From: Pusillimonas sp. UBA6240
GTDB lineage: Bacteria > Pseudomonadota > Gammaproteobacteria > Burkholderiales > Burkholderiaceae_B
Assembly: GCA_002441445.1 (NCBI GenBank)
Contig: DJWC01000070.1
Coordinates: 76,622-140,621, forward strand
Direction of reading: 5' to 3'
Length of the DNA: 64,000 nt
The translations under genes and the position numbers were made by a program. The first letter of the stretch is position 1. Each line of letters begins with the position of its first letter. This document shows, piece by piece, positions 42,284 through 51,142 of the stretch. The notes below the pieces were generated by a model. The model was not told where the DNA came from and did not search any database. It saw only the letters and a program-made list of their open reading frames with translations.

Positions 42284-43195
42284 ATGAAACTACCCGACCT
42301 GAACGAGCTGTGTTACTTCGCGAAAGTGGTGGAACACGGCGGCTTTGCGCCGGCGGGCCGCGCTCTCGGCATCCCCAAGTCCAAACTCAGCCGCCGTGTG
42401 GCCCTGTTGGAAGAACGGCTCGGACTGCGGCTATTGCTGCGCTCAACGCGCAGCTTTGCCGTCACGGACGTGGGCAGGCGCTACTATGAACACTGCCGGG
42501 CCATGTTGACCGAAGCCGAAGCGGCAGAGGAGTTCGTGTCCTTGGCCCGCGCCGAGCCTTGCGGCGTGGTCCGCATGAGCTGCCCGGTCGCTCTGCTGGC
42601 GGCCAGGACGGGAACGATACTGGCCGCCTTCATGGCCAAATACCCCCGCGTGGCACTTCATGTGGATGAAACCAATCGGCGCGTGGATGTCGTGGCCGAA
42701 GCCCTGGATTTGGCCATACGCGTACGCCCGCCGCCGCTGCAAGACAGCGATCTGGTACTGCGTACGCTGGCCGAGCGGCGCCAATGCCTGGTCTCCGCGC
42801 CGCAATTGCTGGCGCGCTGCGGCCGTCCTTCGGGCCCAATGGATTTATCGCATTGGCCCACCCTGGACATGGGGCCGCCGCAGGAAACACATCGCTGGCT
42901 GCTGCAGGGGCCGGACGGCGCACGCGCCGAAGTGCGCCACAGTCCGCGCTATGTCACTCAATCTATGCCGGCCCTGCGCGATGCCGCTGTGGGAGGCGTT
43001 GGCGTGGTGCAACTGCCGACCATGTTCATTCGCGATGAACTGGCCAGCGGCGCCCTGGTTCGCGTGTTACCCGGCTGGGAACCTTCACCCGAGATCATCC
43101 ACGCCATCTACGCGTCGCGCCGCGGGCAATTGCCGGCCGTACGCGCTTTGCTGGATTTCCTGGTGCAGGCGTTCCAAGAGCTGGAAGAAGAGTGA
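42284..43195 (+). CDS. LysR-type transcriptional regulator
   Basis: A 303-residue LysR-type regulator of the subgroup usually found beside pirin/ycaC genes. DNA-binding residues about 5-63 (AGRALGIPKSKLSRRVALLEERLG), then an effector domain from about 88 (GVVRMSCPVALLA; DLAIRVRPPPLQDSDL). It likely regulates the divergent pirin-ycaC operon. Related regulators respond to redox or electrophile stress, but nothing in the sequence proves that here. Confidence 0.93.
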   Translation: MKLPDLNELCYFAKVVEHGGFAPAGRALGIPKSKLSRRVALLEERLGLRLLLRSTRSFAVTDVGRRYYEHCRAMLTEAEAAEEFVSLARAEPCGVVRMSCPVALLAARTGTILAAFMAKYPRVALHVDETNRRVDVVAEALDLAIRVRPPPLQDSDLVLRTLAERRQCLVSAPQLLARCGRPSGPMDLSHWPTLDMGPPQETHRWLLQGPDGARAEVRHSPRYVTQSMPALRDAAVGGVGVVQLPTMFIRDELASGALVRVLPGWEPSPEIIHAIYASRRGQLPAVRALLDFLVQAFQELEEE

Positions 43196-43303
43196 GGCTC
43201 TTTATGCCTTCAAGCACGAGCATGGGCAAGAACAGCAGCCCCAAGGCGAGATTGCACGGACGCAGCCGAGGCGACAGCCGCGAGGCCAGGGCGGTCTGCG
43301 TCG

Positions 43304-44002
43304 CTATAGCGAATGATGCACCATCGCCAGCCGGATATGTTCGATGGCCCGGGAGGGCTCAAGGCTCTTGGGGCAGACCTCGGTACAGTTCATGATCGTA
43401 CGGCAGCGGAACAAGCGGTATGCGTCGTTCAAGTCGTCCAGCCGGTCTTCCGTGGCTTGGTCGCGGCTGTCGGCAATAAAGCGATAGGCGTTCAACAGGC
43501 CCGCCGGGCCAACGAATTTATCCGGATTCCACCAGAACGATGGGCACTGGCTGGTGCAACAGGCGCACAAGATGCATTCGTAAAGCCCATTGAGCGACTC
43601 TCGCTGCTCGGGCGACTGCAAGCGTTCTTTCTCGGGCGGCGGTTCATGATTGATGAGGTAGGGCTTTATCGACCAGTACTGCTTGTAGAACTGCGTCATA
43701 TCGACCACTAGGTCGCGGATGACCGGGAAGCTGGGCAAGGGCCGCAACACGACCGTGCCTTTCAAGGTCCTGATCGGTGTAATACAGGCCAGCCCGTTAC
43801 GCCCGTTTATGTTGATTGCATCCGAGCCGCAAATGCCTTCGCGGCATGATTTACGGATGGTGAGCGAATCGTCGATTTCCGTTTTTATGCGCAGGATGAC
43901 ATCCAGCAGCATGTGGTCGTTGGGGCCGATCTCTATATCGAAATCCTGCATCCGGGGCTTGGCGTCGCTGTCCGGATCGAACCTGTAAATGGAAAATCGC
44001 AT
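43304..44002 (-). CDS. sdhB: Succinate dehydrogenase iron-sulfur subunit
   Basis: A 232-residue SdhB. The [2Fe-2S] ligands are C53, C58, D61 and C73 in the SCREGICGSDAININGRNG region; the [4Fe-4S] and [3Fe-4S] clusters use CILCACCTSQCP and CRTIMNCTEVCP. It carries electrons from the flavoprotein to ubiquinone at the inner membrane. It follows sdhD after a 37-base gap. The flavoprotein gene sdhA, normally between sdhD and sdhB, is missing here and downstream, so the catalytic subunit must come from elsewhere. Confidence 0.95.
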   Translation of the reverse strand: MRFSIYRFDPDSDAKPRMQDFDIEIGPNDHMLLDVILRIKTEIDDSLTIRKSCREGICGSDAININGRNGLACITPIRTLKGTVVLRPLPSFPVIRDLVVDMTQFYKQYWSIKPYLINHEPPPEKERLQSPEQRESLNGLYECILCACCTSQCPSFWWNPDKFVGPAGLLNAYRFIADSRDQATEDRLDDLNDAYRLFRCRTIMNCTEVCPKSLEPSRAIEHIRLAMVHHSL

Positions 44003-44039
44003 GACTGCTCCGATTAGACGTAGTGCGGCCGATGGCTCT

Positions 44040-44381
44040 TCAACCGCCCGCGGCGAATAAAATATGCATGACCCATGCCGCCATGCCGATCAGGCCGAAC
44101 GCAAGCAATGCCAGCGCCGTCATCCGTAGCGGCAAGGGCTTGACGTAGTCCATGATGACATCGCGAAGGCCGATCCAGGCATGGGCAAACAAGGCAAGAA
44201 AAAACACACTGGTTGCAACGATGACCACCGTCCCCGACATCGCGTCCTTCCATGCTTCATACGACGCCGGCGGGAAAAAGATGAAATACACCAACAGGAG
44301 AAGAAAGAAAAAAAACAGATAGATTGCGGTAAACCGCTGGATGATCCAGGGCCTGAGGCCGCTGACGGGCGCCTTTCTCAT
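44040..44381 (-). CDS. sdhD: Succinate dehydrogenase membrane anchor subunit
   Basis: A 113-residue protein with three hydrophobic segments (about 14-37, 50-70 and 86-111). H67 in FAHAWIGLRDVIMDYV matches the SdhD heme b ligand region. It anchors SdhB and binds quinone with SdhC. Its start overlaps the sdhC stop by four bases. The frame is open further upstream but those codons are a shadow of sdhC. Confidence 0.92.
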   Translation of the reverse strand: MRKAPVSGLRPWIIQRFTAIYLFFFFLLLLVYFIFFPPASYEAWKDAMSGTVVIVATSVFFLALFAHAWIGLRDVIMDYVKPLPLRMTALALLAFGLIGMAAWVMHILFAAGG

Positions 44382-44746
44382 AGCAGCGCCACCGCGGCGA
44401 TTACGGCGAACCAAGGGCTGGTGCAATTGATTATCCAGGCGCTGCGGCGCGCCGCGGGCAAGCTCGAGCCAATATCGATATCGCTGAGCAGATGACGAAC
44501 GCCCGCCAGCAAGTGGTGGCCCAGCGCCCACGCGAACAATATCGCCAGGCATCGAACCGGAAGGCTATGGAGCAGCTCGCCGGCTCGTTGATAGCCGCCG
44601 GGGCCATCCAGCGATAAATCGAGCAGGTAGATGCTGAAAGGGACACCGATGGCGAGCAGTATCCCGCTAATGCGGTGAGTGACGGAAGTTATGGCGCCCA
44701 CCGGAAGCTGGATCTGCAGCACATTGAAAAAGACCGGCCTTTGCAT
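44378..44746 (-). CDS. sdhC: Succinate dehydrogenase cytochrome b556 subunit
   Basis: A 122-residue membrane subunit with three hydrophobic segments. MQRPVFFNVLQIQLPVGAITSVTHRISG is the family N-terminus, with S27/R25 in the quinone pocket region; H85 in GHHLLAGVRHLLSD is the heme ligand. ATG 44746 starts 17 bases before the end of acnA upstream, so acnA, sdhC, sdhD and sdhB appear to form one transcript. Confidence 0.93.
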   Translation of the reverse strand: MQRPVFFNVLQIQLPVGAITSVTHRISGILLAIGVPFSIYLLDLSLDGPGGYQRAGELLHSLPVRCLAILFAWALGHHLLAGVRHLLSDIDIGSSLPAARRSAWIINCTSPWFAVIAAVALL

Positions 44747-44763
44747 ATGCTTCCCTATAAGTG

Positions 44764-47577
44764 TCAGTTCAACAAGCTGCGCAACACGTATTGCATGATG
44801 CCGCCATGGCGATAGTAGGCCGCTTCGCTGGGCGTATCGATGCGCACCAGGGCCTCGAACACCAGCATGCCGGCCTTTACCTGGACGGTTTTGACTTTGC
44901 CGCCGGCGTTGAGCTGCGCGACGCCGATGATGTCGAAAACCTCTTCCCCTGTCAGCCCCAATGTCTTTGCATTCTGCCCATCCAGATACTGCAACGGCAA
45001 AACGCCCATGCCCAGCAGATTGGAGCGGTGGATGCGTTCGTAGGATTCGGCAAGGACCGCGCGCACGCCGAGCAGCGCCGTCCCCTTTGCCGCCCAATCG
45101 CGCGAAGAGCCCGAGCCGTATTCAGCTCCGGCCAGAATGAGCAAAGGCGTGCCTTGCTCGATATAGGCGCGCGACGCTTCGTAAATAGTGGTGACCGGCG
45201 CATCGGCTTTGGTAAAGTCGCGCGTATAGCCGCCTTCAGTGCCCGGCGCCAGCTGATTGCGCAACCTGACGTTCGCGAACGTGCCGCGTATCATGACTTC
45301 ATGGTTGCCCCGACGCGACCCATAAGAGTTGAAGTCCGCGGCAGGCACGCCTTGCCCGGCAAGATAGATGGCCGCAGGCGAATTCCTGGCTATGGAGCCT
45401 GCCGGGCTAATGTGGTCGGTCGTTACCGAATCGCCCAGTTTGGCCAGCACCCGAGCGCCCCTGATGTCGGAGACAGGGTCGGGGTCTCGAGGCATGCCTG
45501 CGAAATAAGGCGGCTTGCGCACATAGGTCGAATCAGGACCCCAGTCGAAAATGGCGCCCTGCGGGGTGGGCAGCCGCTGCCAGCGCCGGTCGCCGGCGAA
45601 TACATCAGCATATCCCTTTCGGTACATGTCGACGGCGATGGAGGACTTCACTACTTGCGCGATCTCATCCGCGCTGGGCCAGATGTCTTTCAGGTAAACC
45701 TTCCGGCCGTCCTTGCCCGTGCCCAGCGCGTCGTTGAACAAGTCGATGTCCATGGTGCCTGCCAAGGCATACGCCACCACCAGCGGAGGCGACATCAGAT
45801 AGTTCATTTTTACTTCGGCATGGATGCGGCCTTCAAAATTACGATTTCCTGACAACACCGATACGACGGCCAGATCGTGTTCATTCACCGCCTGGCTGAC
45901 CTCTGGTATCAAGGGGCCTGAATTTCCTATGCATGTGGTACAGCCATAACCCACCAGATTGAAGCCCAGCGCTTCCAGATATGGCGTAAGCCCGGCGCGA
46001 TCGTAGTAATCCGTGACGACCCGCGACCCGGGCGCCAGGCTGGTCTTGACCCACGGCTTGCGGGCAAGGCCTTTGTTCACCGCGTTTCTCGCGAGCAGCG
46101 CCGCCGCCATCATGACCGCCGGATTGGAGGTGTTCGTGCAGGAGGTGATGGCGGCGATCACCACACAGCCATGATCGATCCGGCATTCAGTGCCGTCGCT
46201 CAAGCTGATTGAAACCGAATTGCTCCTGCGCGGCGCATCCAAGGGCGCGTCATCGACATGATCATCGGGCGCGTCGGAAAAATTTCCCGGCTGCTCACGC
46301 GAGGGCGGATCCGAGGCAGGAAATGACTGCGCCACGGCTTCGTCGTAGCCCTTCAGCTTCTGCGGCGCATCGTCTATAAAGGTGGAGAGCGTCGCGCGGA
46401 ATGCCTGCTTGGCGTCGGCAAGCGAAATACGGTCCTGCGGCCGCTTGGGTCCCGCGATGGAAGGCACGACAGTAGACAGGTCGAGTTCGAGCCGTTCCGA
46501 ATAGCGCGGCTCGGCATGGGGGTCATGCCACAAGCCCTGCTCCTTGGCGTAGGCTTCGACGAGCGCGATTTGCTCGGCCGGGCGCCCCGTAAGCTCTAGG
46601 TATCGCAGCGTCACCTCGTCCATGGGGAAGATGGCGATGGTGGATCCGTACTCCGGACTCATGTTGCCTATGGTGGCGCGGTTGGCCAACGGCACTTCGG
46701 CCACGCCGGGGCCGTAGAACTCGACGAATTTGCCGACCACCCGGTGCTGGCGCAGCCTTTCTGTAATCGTCAAAACGAGATCGGTGGCGGTGGAGCCTTC
46801 GGGCAAGGACCCGGTGAGCTTGAAGCCCACCACCTGGGGAATCAGCATGGAGATCGGCTGGCCCAGCATGGCGGCCTCGGCTTCTATGCCGCCCACGCCC
46901 CAAGCGACAATGCCCAGGCCGTTGACCATGGGCGTGTGTGAATCCGTACCCACACAGCTATCCGGGTAGGCGGATATGACGCCGCCGCTTTCCTGTGTAT
47001 AGATCACCCGCGAAAGGTGTTCCAGATTGACTTGGTGGACGATGCCGGTGCTGGGCGGTACGACTTTGAAATTATTGAAGGCCGTCTGCCCCCAGCGCAA
47101 GAATTGATACCGCTCGAGATTGCGTTCATATTCTATCTGGACGTTGCGCTGGAACGCATCGCCGTTGCCAAAGACGTCGACGATGACAGAGTGGTCGATC
47201 ACCAGTTCGGCGGGAGCAAGGGGATTGATGCGGCTCGGATCGCCGCCAAGGTCTTCCATCGCCTCGCGCATTGCGGCCAGATCCACCAACACGGGCACGC
47301 CGGTGAAGTCTTGCAGCACCACCCGGGCCGGCGTAAACGCGATTTCCCGGCTGGATTGAACACCCGCGTCCCAACCGGCCAGGGCCCGGATATCGTCCGC
47401 GGTAATGTCTATGCCGTTCTCGGTGCGCAGCAGATTCTCGAGCAATACTTTCAGGCTGTAGGGCAGGCTTGCAACATCGAATCCTGCTTCGGCGACGGCG
47501 CCTAGCCTGTATATTTCGTAGGTTTTCCCCGCCACGTCGAGCCAACCCTTGGCTCCGAACGAATTGGTGCCGCCCAT
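44764..47577 (-). CDS. acnA: Aconitate hydratase A
   Basis: A 937-residue monomeric aconitase that interconverts citrate and isocitrate through a [4Fe-4S] cluster. Cluster cysteines are C480 in SCTNTSNP and the pair in CTTCIGNSGPL; the C-terminal swivel domain has GAEYGSGSSRDWAAKG. It is about 40 residues longer than usual because of a hydrophilic insertion at residues about 408-450, containing QSFPASDPPS and an Asp/Pro-rich stretch, just before domain 3. AGAGGAG precedes the ATG. It is the first gene of acnA-sdhC-sdhD-sdhB. Confidence 0.96.
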   Translation of the reverse strand: MGGTNSFGAKGWLDVAGKTYEIYRLGAVAEAGFDVASLPYSLKVLLENLLRTENGIDITADDIRALAGWDAGVQSSREIAFTPARVVLQDFTGVPVLVDLAAMREAMEDLGGDPSRINPLAPAELVIDHSVIVDVFGNGDAFQRNVQIEYERNLERYQFLRWGQTAFNNFKVVPPSTGIVHQVNLEHLSRVIYTQESGGVISAYPDSCVGTDSHTPMVNGLGIVAWGVGGIEAEAAMLGQPISMLIPQVVGFKLTGSLPEGSTATDLVLTITERLRQHRVVGKFVEFYGPGVAEVPLANRATIGNMSPEYGSTIAIFPMDEVTLRYLELTGRPAEQIALVEAYAKEQGLWHDPHAEPRYSERLELDLSTVVPSIAGPKRPQDRISLADAKQAFRATLSTFIDDAPQKLKGYDEAVAQSFPASDPPSREQPGNFSDAPDDHVDDAPLDAPRRSNSVSISLSDGTECRIDHGCVVIAAITSCTNTSNPAVMMAAALLARNAVNKGLARKPWVKTSLAPGSRVVTDYYDRAGLTPYLEALGFNLVGYGCTTCIGNSGPLIPEVSQAVNEHDLAVVSVLSGNRNFEGRIHAEVKMNYLMSPPLVVAYALAGTMDIDLFNDALGTGKDGRKVYLKDIWPSADEIAQVVKSSIAVDMYRKGYADVFAGDRRWQRLPTPQGAIFDWGPDSTYVRKPPYFAGMPRDPDPVSDIRGARVLAKLGDSVTTDHISPAGSIARNSPAAIYLAGQGVPAADFNSYGSRRGNHEVMIRGTFANVRLRNQLAPGTEGGYTRDFTKADAPVTTIYEASRAYIEQGTPLLILAGAEYGSGSSRDWAAKGTALLGVRAVLAESYERIHRSNLLGMGVLPLQYLDGQNAKTLGLTGEEVFDIIGVAQLNAGGKVKTVQVKAGMLVFEALVRIDTPSEAAYYRHGGIMQYVLRSLLN

Positions 47578-47718
47578 GGCGCACTCCTCTTACGTGGAAC
47601 AGATGCATTGGGATAGATGCAGTCTTTGCCGACTACCTTATTCCATCGTACCGCTTCTGTAAATACCGGGATGTGCCGAGGCGACCTCGCGTCATCGCCA
47701 AAACGAGGAAATTAACGG

Positions 47719-47740
47719 CCACCATTCAGCCACCATTCAG
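47719..47740. repeat. Perfect tandem repeat of 11 bases upstream of acnA
   Basis: CCACCATTCAG occurs twice in direct succession (47719-47729, 47730-47740) about 140 bases before the acnA start, inside the 282-base gap 47578-47859. It could be a regulator binding array or a chance slippage duplication. Nothing else is recognised in the gap. Confidence 0.4.
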
Positions 47741-47859
47741 ATATCTGGAAGGGATCAGCCCTATGCCATCGGGACGATCGGCCGTCAGGATGAGCGTCCA
47801 ACTCAATTTTTGAGGGATGCGGTCCAACCATTATGCGAGAAAGGTTTTTGGCTGACCGC

Positions 47860-48834
47860 CTACTGTGGCTGTATGCCCGCAGCCCGTATAACTTCTCCCC
47901 ATTTCTTGAGATCCTTCTTGATATCGTCGTCCATTTCGCGAGGCGAGGTCAACGCAGCTTCGTATCCTTGCTCCTTCATGCGTTTGTGCATATCGGGATT
48001 CGCGACCGCTCGAGCCAAAGCCTGATTCAATGTGTTGACAATAGCATCGGGGGTTTTTGCAGGAGCCATCAAGCCATACCAGATGCGCACCTCGTACCCT
48101 GGCACGACCTCGTTGATCGACGGAACGTTATTTAACGTTTCAACCCGTTTGGAGTCGGCTACTGCAAGGCCTCTAAGTTTGTTGGCCATAATAAATGGCT
48201 CCGCCGAGTTAATGGCGGCTGATACCAGCGGAATATGGCCGGCCAGCAAGTCCGACAGGGACTGTGATGATCCTTTATACGGGACATGCGTCATTTTGAT
48301 CTTCGCCATATGCATGAGCAGCTCCACTGCCAAGTGTTGCGGCGTGCCGATGCCGGGCGTCCCGTAGCTGATTTTTCCCGGATTGGCGCGGGCATAATCG
48401 ACCATTTCCTTGAACGACGCAAAGGGGGCCGAGTCATTGGTAACCAAAACGATAGGCGACGCTGCGATGATGCTGATTCCGCGCAAATCATGTTCTATAT
48501 CGACCTGCATATGCTTGTAGATATATGGATTGATCGTCACGTTATTGACCGCAAGTAGCAGGGTATAACCGTCGGCTGGGGCACGGGCCACCGCCTCCGT
48601 CGCAATATTGCCTCCGGCCCCAGGCTTGTTTTCCACAACCACTGTCTGATTGAGTTCCTTTGTCAGGTACTCCGCCGCCAACCGGGCGATCATGTCGGTT
48701 CCCCCTCCTGCACCATATCCAACCACGAGGCGGATGGGTCGGGCTGGATACCCTTGTGCCTGGACGGTGCCTGCGATCGCGCATAGCGCCGCCAGCATGG
48801 AAACCGCTGCAAAGCGACGAATCAGTATCTTCAT
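47860..48834 (-). CDS. Bug/TctC-family solute receptor
   Basis: A 324-residue periplasmic receptor. Signal peptide about residues 1-26 (TVQAQ), then IRLVVGYGAGGGTDMIAR and the ligand loop NKPGAGGNIATEAVA; MTHVPYKGSSQSLSDLLAGHIP is the mid-region signature. AGAGGAGA precedes the ATG. It ends a minus-strand run with the crotonase at 48911 and the CoA-transferase at 49785, all divergent from the plus-strand crotonase-CitE genes. Confidence 0.94.
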   Translation of the reverse strand: MKILIRRFAAVSMLAALCAIAGTVQAQGYPARPIRLVVGYGAGGGTDMIARLAAEYLTKELNQTVVVENKPGAGGNIATEAVARAPADGYTLLLAVNNVTINPYIYKHMQVDIEHDLRGISIIAASPIVLVTNDSAPFASFKEMVDYARANPGKISYGTPGIGTPQHLAVELLMHMAKIKMTHVPYKGSSQSLSDLLAGHIPLVSAAINSAEPFIMANKLRGLAVADSKRVETLNNVPSINEVVPGYEVRIWYGLMAPAKTPDAIVNTLNQALARAVANPDMHKRMKEQGYEAALTSPREMDDDIKKDLKKWGEVIRAAGIQPQ

Positions 48835-48910
48835 GTAATGTCTCCTCTTTTAGAGTAGCTATATCTGCTGTTTGCAGGCGCTTTGTATAAAGAAATTTTT
48901 ATATCTTCGC

Positions 48911-49717
48911 TTAAGTCCCGCGGAATACAGGCTTGCGCTTTTCCAGGAATGCCTGCACGCCTTCTATATGATCGTGGCTCATCAAGGCTGTGGTCTGAGC
49001 CCAGGCTTCCGCTTCCAGAAACGCCTCAAGCGAGGGCGTGTGCATTTGCTTGAACATCTTTTTGCCTACCCCATAGGCGTAAGTCGGCCCCGCAGCCAAC
49101 CGATCAGTCAGTGCCCTGGCCTCTTGCTCGAGGGCATCGTCTGGAAGCCGCCGTGTAATCAGGCCCAGACTTTCTGCCTCTTGTGCTGTAAGTTTCCGGC
49201 CCGATAACACGAGTTCTTTGGCCTTCAGCACGCCGAGATTCTGGGTCAAGAAATAAATGCCGCCGCCGTCCGGCGCTACGCCTACGTTCTTGAATACCTG
49301 CGCAAAGTATGCGGTTTCAGATGCGTAAACCACATCGCACGCCATCGCCAGGCTCCACCCTATCCCGGCTACTGCGCCGCGTACCGCCGCAACCACCGGT
49401 TTTTCCATATTGGCCAAACCCAATATCATCCGATGCGCTCTTTTCAACCGCTCGCGAGCTGACACCGTAGTAAAGCCGCCCATTGTCGTGACATCGCCGC
49501 TGGCACAGAACGCTGTGCCTGCCGCACAGAGCATGACTGCTCGGATAGAATCGTCACGGGCAATCAATTCGAACAGCAATCCGAGTCGATCTTTCATGGG
49601 CTCGGCCAGCGCATTGAGCTTATCTGGGCGATTCAGCCGCACAATCGCAACCGCACCCGCCCGCGAGTAATCCACGAATTCTGCTGACGAATCTTTAGTC
49701 AAATCAATCGCTTGCAT
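48911..49717 (-). CDS. Enoyl-CoA hydratase/isomerase family protein
   Basis: A 268-residue crotonase-fold enzyme. The oxyanion-hole elements CASGDVTTM and VRGAVAGIGWSLAMACDVVY are present. Both hydratase glutamates are absent (S122 and F142 stand at their places), while D150 in GVAPDGGG lies where PaaG-type isomerases keep a catalytic aspartate. An isomerase role is therefore more likely than hydration. It lies 67 bases after the CoA-transferase gene in the same operon. Confidence 0.9.
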   Translation of the reverse strand: MQAIDLTKDSSAEFVDYSRAGAVAIVRLNRPDKLNALAEPMKDRLGLLFELIARDDSIRAVMLCAAGTAFCASGDVTTMGGFTTVSARERLKRAHRMILGLANMEKPVVAAVRGAVAGIGWSLAMACDVVYASETAYFAQVFKNVGVAPDGGGIYFLTQNLGVLKAKELVLSGRKLTAQEAESLGLITRRLPDDALEQEARALTDRLAAGPTYAYGVGKKMFKQMHTPSLEAFLEAEAWAQTTALMSHDHIEGVQAFLEKRKPVFRGT

Positions 49718-49784
49718 GTATTGACCCTTGAAGTATGCGATATATTCGAGCTGCGCCGCAGTAGCCTGGCTGGCGCGATTTGAT

Positions 49785-50978
49785 TCAAGCGCGCGCTTTG
49801 ACGGGAGACTGCTCTTGCATCACAGCGGCGATTTCGTCATCGCCATAGCCTAGTTCTTGCAGGATTTCACGCGTATGGGCGCCAAGCTCTGGCGGTCGAC
49901 GCAGCAACGGGTTGCGCTGGCCATTGAATCGTAGAGGCTGAGCAATAACATTAAGCGGCGTTTGGCCGGGTTCTTCAAATGTCTGGACGACACCGCTTGC
50001 TTGCGTGTGAGGGTGGGCCAGCATTTCGCCGACCTGCTGAATTGCCGCGCATGGTATACCGACGGCCGTCAAGCTCTGTAGCCAGTGGTCGCGCGTGCGG
50101 CTGCCGATAATAGCCTGCACCGCGTCGACCACCTCGGCGCGGTGTTGTACGCGGTCCGCGTTGGTTAAATAACGCGGATTGACCCCTAGTTCGCTCGCGC
50201 CGGTTTCACGGCAGAATGTTTGCCACAGTGAATCGTTGGCCACACCCAGCAAAAAGGGACCATCGCTGGCCTCGAAAGCCTGATAAGGGCAAAGCGACTC
50301 ATGGCCCGATCCCCATCTGCGCGGTTCAGTCTTACGCTGCCAGTAACTGTGTGACACATAGCCCATCAAGCCCACTGCCGTATCGAAAAGCGATGCCTCC
50401 ACTAAAGCGCCTTTGCCTGTTTTCAGGTATTGCACCATGGCCGATAGAATGCCAATGGCGGCATGCATGCCTGTGGCTTGGTCAATGGGTGACACCGGGC
50501 TGCGCGCAGGCGGACCATCCTGATCGCCGGTGATGGACATCATGCCGCTGAATGCCTGAAGAATGACATCGTACCCTTTGGCCTGACTGAGCGGTCCTTT
50601 AACGCCAAAGCCGGAAATGCTGCAATAGACAATGTCGGGCTTGATGGCACACGCGGCGTCATAGTCGATTCCCAAGCGCTTTGTTACACCCGGGCTGAAG
50701 CTTTCAACCACGACGTCCGCCGTGCGGAGCAGTCGCTGCACAACCTGCCTGCCATATTCGCTTTTCAAATCCAGCGTGATACTGCGCTTGTTGCGGTTGG
50801 CGCTTAAAAATACAGTGCCATGGCCGTGATGGAAAGGAGGCCAGCGCCGGGTATCGTCGCCGTCCGGCGTTTCAACCTTGATGACATCCGCTCCCATATC
50901 CGCAAGATATTGCGTGCACAGGGGTCTCGCCAGCACTTTGGAAAAATCAATGACGCGAACGCCAGTCAGTGGATTCAT
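49785..50978 (-). CDS. CaiB/BaiF family class III CoA-transferase
   Basis: A 397-residue class III CoA-transferase. LTGVRVIDFSKVLARPLCTQYLADMGADVIKVE opens the protein, SANRNKRSITLDLKS follows, and D166 in SPIDQATGMHA is the expected catalytic aspartate. AGGAA precedes the ATG at 50978; the open frame extends upstream without family similarity. It diverges from the crotonase and CitE-like genes on the plus strand; transferase plus CitE plus MaoC hydratase is the gene set of itaconate-type degradation, but substrate is unproven. Confidence 0.93.
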   Translation of the reverse strand: MNPLTGVRVIDFSKVLARPLCTQYLADMGADVIKVETPDGDDTRRWPPFHHGHGTVFLSANRNKRSITLDLKSEYGRQVVQRLLRTADVVVESFSPGVTKRLGIDYDAACAIKPDIVYCSISGFGVKGPLSQAKGYDVILQAFSGMMSITGDQDGPPARSPVSPIDQATGMHAAIGILSAMVQYLKTGKGALVEASLFDTAVGLMGYVSHSYWQRKTEPRRWGSGHESLCPYQAFEASDGPFLLGVANDSLWQTFCRETGASELGVNPRYLTNADRVQHRAEVVDAVQAIIGSRTRDHWLQSLTAVGIPCAAIQQVGEMLAHPHTQASGVVQTFEEPGQTPLNVIAQPLRFNGQRNPLLRRPPELGAHTREILQELGYGDDEIAAVMQEQSPVKARA

Positions 50979-51031
50979 TGCGGATTCCTGGAAGATCCTG
51001 GGGAAGATATAGCAGGTGGTTAAAAAATCAA

Positions 51032-51047
51032 TGGTCAAACCGTTGAC
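51032..51047. promoter_or_regulatory. Candidate GntR-type operator in divergent promoter
   Basis: TGGTCAAACCGTTGACT contains the perfect dyad GTCAA-ACCG-TTGAC (51034-51047), between the CoA-transferase start at 50978 and the crotonase start. ATGGTCAAAC recurs at 55235-55244, in front of the cluster's GntR gene. The shared element suggests that this regulator controls both promoters. Confidence 0.55.
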
Positions 51048-51142
51048 TGAAGCAATATTATTAACTATTCTTCTGTACGTCAATGCGCAATAACTCAGAA
51101 CACCTCGCGCAACGGCATTCCCAATGGCCGCAGGAGGCAAAT

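Noticed and set aside
44003..44039. A hidden or remnant sdhA between sdhD and sdhB
   Set aside because: Only 37 bases are available and no FAD-binding motif occurs in any frame around them.
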